From contig CACXUA010000004.1 of assembly GCA_902770725.1 (NCBI GenBank), positions 1-37,783 of the forward strand: a stretch of DNA of 37,783 nucleotides. Direction: 5' to 3'. Of this stretch, positions 27,193-33,900 are shown in pieces. Position 1 is the first letter of the stretch. Each line of letters starts with the position of its first letter. A program made the translations under genes and the position numbers. Source of the stretch: an uncultured Bacteroidales bacterium. Lineage in GTDB: Bacteria > Bacteroidota > Bacteroidia > Bacteroidales > Bacteroidaceae. The notes under the pieces are model-generated. The model ran no database searches. It had not been told where the DNA came from and was given only the letters and a program-made list of their open reading frames with translations.

Positions 27193-27223
27193 CAAAGGTA
27201 CGAAAAAGTGAGGATAATACAAA
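27193..27223 (-). promoter_or_regulatory. Promoter of the fusion-protein operon
   Basis: On the minus strand TTTG (27220-27223), a 19-nt spacer and TACCTTTG (27193-27200) match the Bacteroidota TTTG / TAnnTTTG consensus. The chosen ATG at 27171 is 22 nt downstream. This supports the shorter start. Confidence 0.8.
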
Positions 27224-27374
27224 ATAATGTGCAGGAATGTTTGAGAGAAAAGAAGAATTGACCCGCTTCTTCTGGCAGAAACTCCTGGATCATGCTGCGG
27301 TTTCAGATATTGCTTTTATGCTCGAAACCTCTTCCAGTACGGGGGAAACCAGTCCTTTTAATGTTAACAAAATA

Positions 27375-27490
27375 GGAGGACTGCAGTCCTCCGAAAATTT
27401 TCCCATAGGAGGACTCGAGTCCCACCACGGTGGGACTGGAGTTTTTCCACGGTGGGACGAGCGTCCTCCCACGGTGGGACTGGTGTCGTA
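27375..27490. repeat. GC-rich 22-bp array of alternating inverted arms (array 3)
   Basis: An 18-bp perfect palindrome (GGAGGACTGCAGTCCTCC, 27375-27392) is followed by four 22-bp units at 27403-27424, 27425-27446, 27447-27468 and 27469-27490. Three units begin CCACGGTGGGAC; the first begins CCATAGGAGGAC. Arms pair both inside units (GGAC-GAGC-GTCC) and across unit joins (GTCCCACC-AC-GGTGGGAC). The period and dyad spacing equal those of arrays 1 and 2, with entirely different arm sequence. It lies 70 nt after the AGCS stop and upstream of the fusion-gene promoter. The rest of the 389-bp gap, apart from the promoter, holds no recognised gene. Confidence 0.8.
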
Positions 27491-27560
27491 ACAGCAGTCG
27501 TCAGGTCGTTCTTAGCGAAGGCCTTTTTCGAGAGGACTGCAGAAATCAGTCGGTTCCATG

Positions 27561-28979
27561 CTATCGCCAACCCTCAAGGTCAGCATCGGGGAAGAGGTTG
27601 GGGTCGAAAACGGGCTCTTTCCCCTTCTTTCGTTGCTCGCGGAAATCTTTCAGAAGTCGGAAGGCATAGCGACTCAAGAGGCAGACTGCAATGAGGTTGG
27701 TGATGGTCATCAAGGCCATAGCGAGGTCCACAATGCACCAAGCCTGCTGCAGCGACATGAAGCCGCCCATCAGCACTACTGCTCCGCTCATCCACCTGAA
27801 CAGCACCACTGCCCAAGATTTATTGCAGAGGAATCGGACATTCGTTTCGCCATAGAAATAGTTCGCGATGATGGTCGAGTAGGCAAACAGGAATATGGCA
27901 GCTAACAGGAACCAGCCTCCGAAGCGTCCAAGGTGGTGCTCCATCGCATGACCCGTTAGGATGATGCCGTCGCTACCCTCTGTATATAGGCCACTCAGCA
28001 AGATGATGAAGGCTGTGCAAGTGCAGATGATGAGGGTGTCGGTGAAGACTCCCAGACTCTGCAACAGGCCTTGATAGACGGGATGCGGTATTGTTGCAGT
28101 AGCAGCAGCGTTCGGAGCGCTTCCCTCACCTGCTTCGTTCGAGAACAGGCCACGCTTCACGCCTTGCATCACGGCTATTCCAACGGCTCCTCCAGCAGCC
28201 TGCTCCCATCCGAAAGCACTGCGTACGATGAGGCTCAGCATAGCGGGAATCTGCGTGAGGTTCGCGATGAGAATGTAAAGTGCCAGTATGATGTAACCAA
28301 AAGCCATGAAGGGAACAATCATAGCACAAAAGCGAGCTATGCGATGTATGCCGCCAAAGATGATGGCCAGCGTCAGCAAAGTCAGTCCGCCAGCCACATA
28401 TCTCATGGGAATTTGAAAGGCGTCCGAGATGGCGTCGCAAAGGGTGTTGCTCTGCACAATCTGGTTTGAAAGGCCAAAGCCGTAGATGATGAGCACAGCA
28501 AAGAGTGCGCCCATCCACGGACGCTTCAAGCCGTACTTCATATAGTAGGCTGGTCCGCCATAGAAGCTCTCCTTGCCCCTCCGCTTGAAGAGCTGGGCGA
28601 GTGTGGCTTCCATAAAGGCTGTGGAGGCTCCCAACAAAGCCATCACCCACATCCAGAACACGGCTCCAGGACCTCCCACGAAGATAGCGCTCGCCACACC
28701 AGCCAAGTTGCCCGTCCCCACTCTCGAGGAAAGACTGATGGCAAAGGCTTGGAAAGAGGAAATCTTACGCTTGCCGATGCTCTCGATAGGCTGGTCGCTT
28801 GGCTTGAAGAGGTTGCGCAACATCGTTGGCAACATAGTGAACTGCACGCCACGCAGGTTCCAAGTGAAGTAAAGCGCGCAGCCCACCAGCATCGAGATAA
28901 CGATGTAGGTCCACAGCCAATCACTTATCGAAGTGATGATGTCAAACCGTATAAATTCCAGATTAAAGATGTCTTCCAT
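27561..28979 (-). CDS. AGCS family sodium:alanine/glycine symporter
   Basis: The product is 472 aa with about ten to eleven membrane segments. Family features are the SSRVGTGNLAGVASAIFVGGPGAVFWMW region, the segment FMEATLAQLFKRRG followed by GGPAYYMKYG, the GVKRGLFSNEAGEGSAPNAAA signature and a final membrane region (LAMALMTITNLIAVCLL). AGCS carriers import alanine, glycine or related amino acids with Na+; the exact substrate cannot be told from sequence. The C terminus is short and charged. The gene stands alone: the next gene upstream on this strand ends 102 bp away, and no clear TAnnTTTG promoter was found in that gap. Confidence 0.93.
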   Translation of the reverse strand: MEDIFNLEFIRFDIITSISDWLWTYIVISMLVGCALYFTWNLRGVQFTMLPTMLRNLFKPSDQPIESIGKRKISSFQAFAISLSSRVGTGNLAGVASAIFVGGPGAVFWMWVMALLGASTAFMEATLAQLFKRRGKESFYGGPAYYMKYGLKRPWMGALFAVLIIYGFGLSNQIVQSNTLCDAISDAFQIPMRYVAGGLTLLTLAIIFGGIHRIARFCAMIVPFMAFGYIILALYILIANLTQIPAMLSLIVRSAFGWEQAAGGAVGIAVMQGVKRGLFSNEAGEGSAPNAAATATIPHPVYQGLLQSLGVFTDTLIICTCTAFIILLSGLYTEGSDGIILTGHAMEHHLGRFGGWFLLAAIFLFAYSTIIANYFYGETNVRFLCNKSWAVVLFRWMSGAVVLMGGFMSLQQAWCIVDLAMALMTITNLIAVCLLSRYAFRLLKDFREQRKKGKEPVFDPNLFPDADLEGWR

Positions 28980-29081
28980 GTCAACTCAATAACTATGAAC
29001 TATACACTAGCACTATAAACTATGAATTATGAATTGTGAAGCAAAGCTCGACGAATGTCAATTATGAATTATGAATGAAGG
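28980..29081. repeat. AT-rich AACTATGAATTATGAATT-type spacer
   Basis: The 102-bp gap holds loosely repeated ACTATGAA, ACTATAAA, AATTATGAATT and similar words, a simple-sequence spacer seen often in Bacteroidota. No gene or clear promoter is visible in it. Confidence 0.4.
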
Positions 29082-32030
29082 TTATGAACGCATCACCACT
29101 GCTTCCTTCTTGCAGCCATCGACCTTGATGGTCATGGGAGCAGGCAAGCGGACGTGGCGGACATGCTCCGTCTCTTGCACGGCAGGCAGCTGGTCAAGGA
29201 CTTCCTGCCTGTAGATGCCGTCGCCACGGAACGCATTAATCGTCAGATAGCAAACGCCAAGCGAGGTGAGGTTCTGGAAGAAATGAGTGCCTTGACTCGG
29301 GTCAACTTGGAAGCTATCGAGTCCTGCCTCTACAATAATCTGCGCAGCACTGATGTGACTCCACTTCACAGGAATGCCGAGCCACGGGTCGCTGCTCCCC
29401 CAACGACCAGGTCCGATGAGGAGGTAAGAACTAGAGCCAGACTCAACCGCCAGGAATCCTCTGTTTATCTTCTCAATCTCTTCGGCAATCGCAGGGTTGT
29501 TTGAGGGCGTATAACCATCGGTCTTGACGTAAATGATGTCTTGTATGTCGTTATAGATGCCGTGACCTATTGCACAATGTGACCGCAAGAGACAATCCTC
29601 GTCGGGAATCGTGGTGAGGTCTTCGTCGAGTTCCATTCGGTTGTCCACCATAGGTCTGATCTGCAAGAGGCAGAACTCGCCGGTACGGTCGGCATGGAGG
29701 TTGACGGCGAACTCTATTTCTACGGGGCGCTTCATCTCGTCCTGTCCATATTGAAGCACCTTTCGCATCAGTTCGGGCAAAGGGAAGACGTCGCTTTGCA
29801 AGACGCCCGCGAAGGAGATTATCTTGCGGTTGCGGCCTTCGTAGAAGCCTTCGTAGATGCACTGGTCAACAGGGTCGTAGGTCGAGCAAATCCATTGAAG
29901 CGTGCCATCTTTCTCAGCCTCGCGGACTGGCACCTTGATGAGGTTGAAGCCATCATTCACGCAGATATTGCCCGCTTCCTTAGAACTTTGAGCCCTCAAG
30001 GCGAGGAAGTATGTCTGTGTGTCGCGCAAGGCAATCTCCATCTCGCTCATCTGCAAGACCTGATGCGGGTGGGCTGGGCAGACACGAAGGCTGGTTCCAC
30101 CATCCACGATGTACTTTCCAAGTCCCATCGCAAGCGAGACAGTTCCCTCTTCGGCCTTCTCGTCGCCGATTGGATAATAGTTGATACTTCGCGCCACACC
30201 ACTAATGACAGGATAGAAGCGGCCGTTGTGCTCCTCTCCCACGACCTCCTGAAGGATGACGGCCATCTTCTCTTGGTCAATCACATTGCTTGTGGCCGTC
30301 ATGTAGTCCTTGCTGTTTTGGTAGAAGACGCTTGCATAGACGGCCTTGATGGCTTCCGAGAGCATCGAGAGGCGCTCGTAGCGGTCGTGAGCCGCAGGAA
30401 TCATATAAGTGCTATAGACGCCGGCAAAGGGTTGGTAATGCGAGTCTTCGAGCAGACTGGAGGAACGTATTGCGATAGGTCCGGCAACAACGTCGAGGAA
30501 GGCTTCCAAGTCGCCAACAAGCCGCATAGGAAGTCGTGCACGAAGGAAGTGCTGCAGGATTTCCTCGTCGGGAATGTCGCTGAGTGCCAACTGATAAAGG
30601 TCGTTGGTGTCCATGAACTCGTCGAAGATATCCGTACAGAGCACGACGGTCTTGGGGATGCAGACTGTCACGCCTTCCTTCTCGTTAAGGTCTGTGTGGC
30701 GACCAAGCAGGTGGTCGATGAAAGCGAGGCCGCGTCCTTTGCCTCCCAAACTGCCTTCACCAATGCGGGCAAAGTTGCTGTACTGGTCGAAACGCTCGCG
30801 TTGGAAGACTGCCACGACGCCCTGATTCTTCATCCTTCGGTAAGCAACAATGGCGTCGAGAATGATGGCACGATGTGCATCGACGTCCTGCAGGCTCTCC
30901 CATGTGATGCCTTTCAGGAACTCCGAGATGGGGAAGAGGGCACGAGAGGCGAGCCAGCGGCTCACGTTATTATGGGAGATGTGATAGAGGAGGCTTCGCG
31001 TAGGAAGCGTCATGATGTTGTTCTGCAAGTCCTTCAGGTTGTGAAGTCGTGCCACTTCCTCCATCGTGTCAGGGTCTCTGAAGATGAAATCGCCAAAGCC
31101 AAAGTAGTCGCGAAGGTGGTCGCGCAGGTCCACATCAATCTTCTTCGAGTTCTTGTCGATGAAACTTGCGTGGCATTCTTTGGCAAGTTTGGCATTCTCG
31201 GTTTCGCTCGAATCGAGGATGAGGGGCACATATGGGTCGCGAGCACGAATGGCGCTCAACAACTTGAAACCAGCCTTCTCGTCCTTCTTGCCTCCAGGGG
31301 TCAAGGGGAAACGGCAGTCGCTGATGACACCAAGTGTATTGTCGGCAAAGCGATTGTAGAGCAGCCACGCTTCTTCGTAGTTGCGAGCCAGCACAATCTT
31401 TGGTCGTCCACGCATTCGCAGCATCTCGAGGCTCGTGTTGAGGGCTTCGGTGGCGAACTCCAGACTTTGCTGCAGGACGAACTTGTAAAGCGTGGGCAGG
31501 ATGCTGGAATAGAAGCGGATACTGTCCTCAACGACCAATAGCATTTGCACGCCGGCCGATCGTATATCGTGCTCTAGGTTCATGCGGTCCTCCATAAGCT
31601 TGATGATGGAGAGCAGCAGTTCTGTGTTTCCCAGCCAGCAGAAGACGTACTCGAAGACGCTTAGGTCCTCGTTCTGCATGCGTTTCGTGATGCCGTGGCT
31701 GAAGGGCGTCAGCACCACGATGGGTGTCGTTGGGTAGTGAAGCTTGATTTCTCGAGCGATGTCAAACACCGAGTTGTCTTCCGCAGCAGGCATCACGATG
31801 ACGAGGTTAATGTGCCCCTCAGCCATTGTCTGCTCAGCCTCTTCCTTGCTATGCACTTGTAGGAAGCGAGGCGGAAAGCGAAGTCCTAATTTTGCGTATT
31901 CCGAGAAGATTTTCTCATCCACTCGTCCGTCGTCCTCCAGCATGAAGGCATCGTAGGGATTTGCGATGAGAAGCACGTTATACACGCGGTTGAGCATCAA
32001 GTCAACGAAGGAGGTATCTTTCAGCGTCAC
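29082..32030 (-). CDS. Receiver-like plus PEP/pyruvate-binding (PPDK N-type) protein
   Basis: The product is 982 aa. Residues about 15-150 are a receiver-like domain lacking the phospho-acceptor Asp (VIVMPAAED). Residues 162-300 are a second receiver with E168/D169, D238 (VISDCRFP), a Ser after the third strand (ILDSSE) and K293 (FIDKNS), so it could be phosphorylated. The C-terminal two thirds match the ATP-grasp-like nucleotide-binding domain of PEP synthase/PPDK (GEGSLGGKGRGLAF, AIRSSSLLEDSHYQPFAGVYST, LLQIRPM). The phosphohistidine swivel domain and the PEP/pyruvate TIM-barrel are absent. It is soluble. Similar orphan proteins occur in Bacteroidales, annotated as PEP/pyruvate-binding domain proteins. 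It might phosphorylate a partner or regulate another enzyme; the reaction is not known. Confidence 0.85.
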   Translation of the reverse strand: MTLKDTSFVDLMLNRVYNVLLIANPYDAFMLEDDGRVDEKIFSEYAKLGLRFPPRFLQVHSKEEAEQTMAEGHINLVIVMPAAEDNSVFDIAREIKLHYPTTPIVVLTPFSHGITKRMQNEDLSVFEYVFCWLGNTELLLSIIKLMEDRMNLEHDIRSAGVQMLLVVEDSIRFYSSILPTLYKFVLQQSLEFATEALNTSLEMLRMRGRPKIVLARNYEEAWLLYNRFADNTLGVISDCRFPLTPGGKKDEKAGFKLLSAIRARDPYVPLILDSSETENAKLAKECHASFIDKNSKKIDVDLRDHLRDYFGFGDFIFRDPDTMEEVARLHNLKDLQNNIMTLPTRSLLYHISHNNVSRWLASRALFPISEFLKGITWESLQDVDAHRAIILDAIVAYRRMKNQGVVAVFQRERFDQYSNFARIGEGSLGGKGRGLAFIDHLLGRHTDLNEKEGVTVCIPKTVVLCTDIFDEFMDTNDLYQLALSDIPDEEILQHFLRARLPMRLVGDLEAFLDVVAGPIAIRSSSLLEDSHYQPFAGVYSTYMIPAAHDRYERLSMLSEAIKAVYASVFYQNSKDYMTATSNVIDQEKMAVILQEVVGEEHNGRFYPVISGVARSINYYPIGDEKAEEGTVSLAMGLGKYIVDGGTSLRVCPAHPHQVLQMSEMEIALRDTQTYFLALRAQSSKEAGNICVNDGFNLIKVPVREAEKDGTLQWICSTYDPVDQCIYEGFYEGRNRKIISFAGVLQSDVFPLPELMRKVLQYGQDEMKRPVEIEFAVNLHADRTGEFCLLQIRPMVDNRMELDEDLTTIPDEDCLLRSHCAIGHGIYNDIQDIIYVKTDGYTPSNNPAIAEEIEKINRGFLAVESGSSSYLLIGPGRWGSSDPWLGIPVKWSHISAAQIIVEAGLDSFQVDPSQGTHFFQNLTSLGVCYLTINAFRGDGIYRQEVLDQLPAVQETEHVRHVRLPAPMTIKVDGCKKEAVVMRS

Positions 32031-32077
32031 AGCGGTTATTTATGATTTAAATATTTACAAATTACCATTTATCGCGC

Positions 32078-32109
32078 CAAAGTTACGCATTATTTCTGAG
32101 ACTGCCAAA
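32078..32109 (-). promoter_or_regulatory. Promoter of the receiver-PEP-binding gene
   Basis: On the minus strand TTTG (32106-32109), a 20-nt spacer and TAACTTTG (32078-32085) match the Bacteroidota consensus. The start codon is about 48 nt downstream. A 16-bp palindrome overlaps the -33 element. Confidence 0.8.
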
Positions 32110-32118
32110 CATTTGGCA
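32103..32118. promoter_or_regulatory. Palindrome TGCCAAA-CA-TTTGGCA, candidate operator
   Basis: Perfect 7-bp arms separated by 2 nt cover the -33 TTTG element of the minus-strand promoter. A dimeric regulator bound here would block or contact RNA polymerase. The regulator is not identified. Confidence 0.55.
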
Positions 32119-32142
32119 TGGAGAATGTTCAAACTAAGTGTG

Positions 32143-32242
32143 GTTAAATCGCAAACTTAACGTGTGAAGTTTGCAAAGTTAACGTGTTAAGTTGACGAAG
32201 TTAACACGTTAAGTTGGGCAAGTTAACGTGCCTAGTTTTGAG
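32143..32242. repeat. 22-bp tandem array of alternating inverted arms (array 2)
   Basis: Units at 32143-32164 (degenerate), 32165-32186, 32187-32208 and 32209-32230, plus a partial unit to 32242, have an exact 22-bp period. Each has TTAAGTT- or TGAAGTT-like and AAGTTAAC-like parts with an ACGTG or ACACG spacer. They align base for base in phase with array 1, from which they are separated by 27 kb. The array begins 16 nt after the plsC stop (minus strand) and ends upstream of the next promoter. Confidence 0.85.
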
Positions 32243-32258
32243 AGATGACGTGACGTCC

Positions 32259-33017
32259 CTATTGATCAGGGTTGGCGACGAAGCCCTGATACTGTGCTGG
32301 GAGGTCGTTCATAATGATTTCGTAGCTTTTCTCAAGGGTGTGCTGAATGTCTTCCGGACCTCTGCTTTCTGGTGAAAGAGGGGCATGAATGACGAGACGA
32401 AGCCTGTGCCAAGTAACAAAGTTGATGCCTTTCTGACGAGGAAGAACATCGAAACTGCCGTCAATCGTCACAGGAACAACAGGAAGTTGCAGTTCGTCAG
32501 CCAGTCCGAAAGCACCTCTGCGAAACTTTGCCATATGCCCGGTAAAGGTTCGCGAGCCCTCAGGAAAGACCACGAGTGAAACACCGTTCTGCAAGACTTT
32601 CCGTCCCTGTTCGTACGTTTTATGTATGGCTTTTGGACCACTCTTATCGACAAAGATGTGGCCTGCACTCTCGCAAGCTTTCCCCACAAGCGGAATGTTG
32701 CGAAGACTCTTCTTCATCATCCAGCGGAAACTGCGTCCCAAAAAGCCGTAGATGAGGAAGATGTCGTAGGGCCCTTGATGGTTGGCAACGAAGACGTAGG
32801 ACTGCTTCTTGTCCAGGAGTTCTCGTCCCTCGACTTTAACAGGCAAGAGCATCACCCAGCACATCAACCTGCTCCAAACCATAGCAGGATAATAACCCCA
32901 GGTTCTCGCCTTTCCCAATGTGCAACCGATGATGGTGACAATAGCCGTCGTAGCTGTTGTCAGGATGATGATAGGCAGGGCGATTAGGAGTTGGTAAAGT
33001 CTGTAAAGAAATTTCAT
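32259..33017 (-). CDS. plsC: 1-acyl-glycerol-3-phosphate acyltransferase (PlsC family)
   Basis: I chose the ATG at 33017 (252 aa, MKFLYRLYQLLIALPI), which places an N-terminal membrane segment first; the longer frame to 33080 overlaps the upstream gene and adds a Lys/Arg-rich stretch without support. The acyltransferase motifs are NHQGPYD (His80 and Asp85 of HX4D) and FPEGSRT (151-157). The enzyme adds an acyl chain to lysophosphatidic acid at the inner membrane in phospholipid synthesis. It starts 4 nt after the DUF4369 lipoprotein stop, so both are read from the promoter near 33750. Confidence 0.92.
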   Translation of the reverse strand: MKFLYRLYQLLIALPIIILTTATTAIVTIIGCTLGKARTWGYYPAMVWSRLMCWVMLLPVKVEGRELLDKKQSYVFVANHQGPYDIFLIYGFLGRSFRWMMKKSLRNIPLVGKACESAGHIFVDKSGPKAIHKTYEQGRKVLQNGVSLVVFPEGSRTFTGHMAKFRRGAFGLADELQLPVVPVTIDGSFDVLPRQKGINFVTWHRLRLVIHAPLSPESRGPEDIQHTLEKSYEIIMNDLPAQYQGFVANPDQ

Positions 33018-33021
33018 GGTA

Positions 33022-33720
33022 TCAGTACTCCTTCGCTTTTTCTTGGTATTCTTTCGCTTTCTTAATGTATTCCTTGACATAAGGATGTCCCAGGAAATAT
33101 GGAGGAGCGTTCGTAATGATTTCTTCGAGTTGTGGTGTGAGGACGGGGTAGGGCAGGCCGCTGGTCAGAATCATGAAGATGCCTGGCCCTAATACGTTAT
33201 TATAATTCGCGCGTATGAAGTGTGTGATGAGCTGGTCGTTTTCTTCAGCCAACTGCTTCGACTGTTTGCCCAGTTCGAACAACCTCTCGTCGTCGTCCGT
33301 TCCGTTCATGATCATCTGTGCCTCGAGGTGAGGTAACTCGGCCATTCTGGCATCGAGTTGTGTCTTGCGTTGAATGAAACCAGAAAGGGTATCGTTGAGG
33401 GGAGTGCCGGTTGCACTTTGTTGTGTCTCGCTGATGTTCAGGTTGACTTCTCCCTCTTCGAGTACGATAGGCATCACGCTCAAGTCCCCAAGAAAGACGT
33501 TTGCCAGCATTGTGGAATCCATGCTGCCACCAAAGTCGAAGCGTCCGTGCACCACTCTTGTCGAGTCTATGCTTTTCATCTCGCCATCTACATAGACCTT
33601 GAGCGTCAACACCTTGCCCTCCAGTTCGTCCACATTCGAGGAACCTCTCACCATATACTGGCTCTTGCAAGATATCAACGCCAGCAAAGACGTCAAAAGC
33701 AGATAGAGGGACTTGTTCAT
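33022..33720 (-). CDS. DUF4369-type lipoprotein
   Basis: The product is 232 aa. A lipoprotein signal ends LLALISCKS, with the lipidated Cys near residue 18. The beta-rich part (about 25-105: GSSNVDELEGKVLTLKVYVDGEMKSIDSTRV, then GRFDFGG and LEEGEVNLNI) is the DUF4369 domain usually found in front of a thioredoxin-like domain in Bacteroidales. Here a helical region (LDARMAELPHLEAQM) follows and the thioredoxin fold is missing. The C terminus has a tandem AKEYQEKAKEY. It is the first gene of a two-gene unit with plsC. The function is unknown. Confidence 0.82.
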   Translation of the reverse strand: MNKSLYLLLTSLLALISCKSQYMVRGSSNVDELEGKVLTLKVYVDGEMKSIDSTRVVHGRFDFGGSMDSTMLANVFLGDLSVMPIVLEEGEVNLNISETQQSATGTPLNDTLSGFIQRKTQLDARMAELPHLEAQMIMNGTDDDERLFELGKQSKQLAEENDQLITHFIRANYNNVLGPGIFMILTSGLPYPVLTPQLEEIITNAPPYFLGHPYVKEYIKKAKEYQEKAKEY

Positions 33721-33745
33721 TACCTATTTTACTTGTTTCGACTGA

Positions 33746-33776
33746 CAAAGATACACAATCTTGAGCAAACGGCAAA
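33746..33776 (-). promoter_or_regulatory. Promoter of the lipoprotein-plsC unit
   Basis: On the minus strand TTTG (33773-33776), a 19-nt spacer and TATCTTTG (33746-33753) fit the consensus. The start codon lies 26 nt downstream. Confidence 0.75.
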
Positions 33777-33817
33777 AACAATTAAGACTATTTAACAGCC
33801 AGAGTCCATGCAATATG

Positions 33818-33852
33818 AAAAACGCCCGCATAAACCAGAATTTATGCAGGCG
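33818..33852 (-). terminator. Intrinsic terminator of the subtilisin gene
   Basis: Arms CGCCTGCATAAA (33841-33852 on minus) and TTTATGCGGGCG (33823-33834) pair over 12 bp with one G-T and a 6-nt loop, followed by TTTTTCA on the minus strand. It lies 49 nt after the stop at 33901. This is the clearest intrinsic terminator in the window. Confidence 0.88.
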
Positions 33853-33900
33853 TAAAGGGAATGATAGAATTTGTATGATTAAATTCGTTTGCGATTGACG

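Noticed and set aside
27172-27222. Extension of the fusion protein by 17 residues to 27222
   Set aside because: It would place the start codon at the -33 element of a consensus promoter; the ATG at 27171 fits better.
27375-27490. The 22-bp arrays as a CRISPR
   Set aside because: Units are contiguous with no unique spacers, and no cas gene is present in the window.
29694-31541. A 615-codon open frame on the plus strand
   Set aside because: It is antisense to the receiver-PEP-binding gene; codon bias of the real gene explains the openness.
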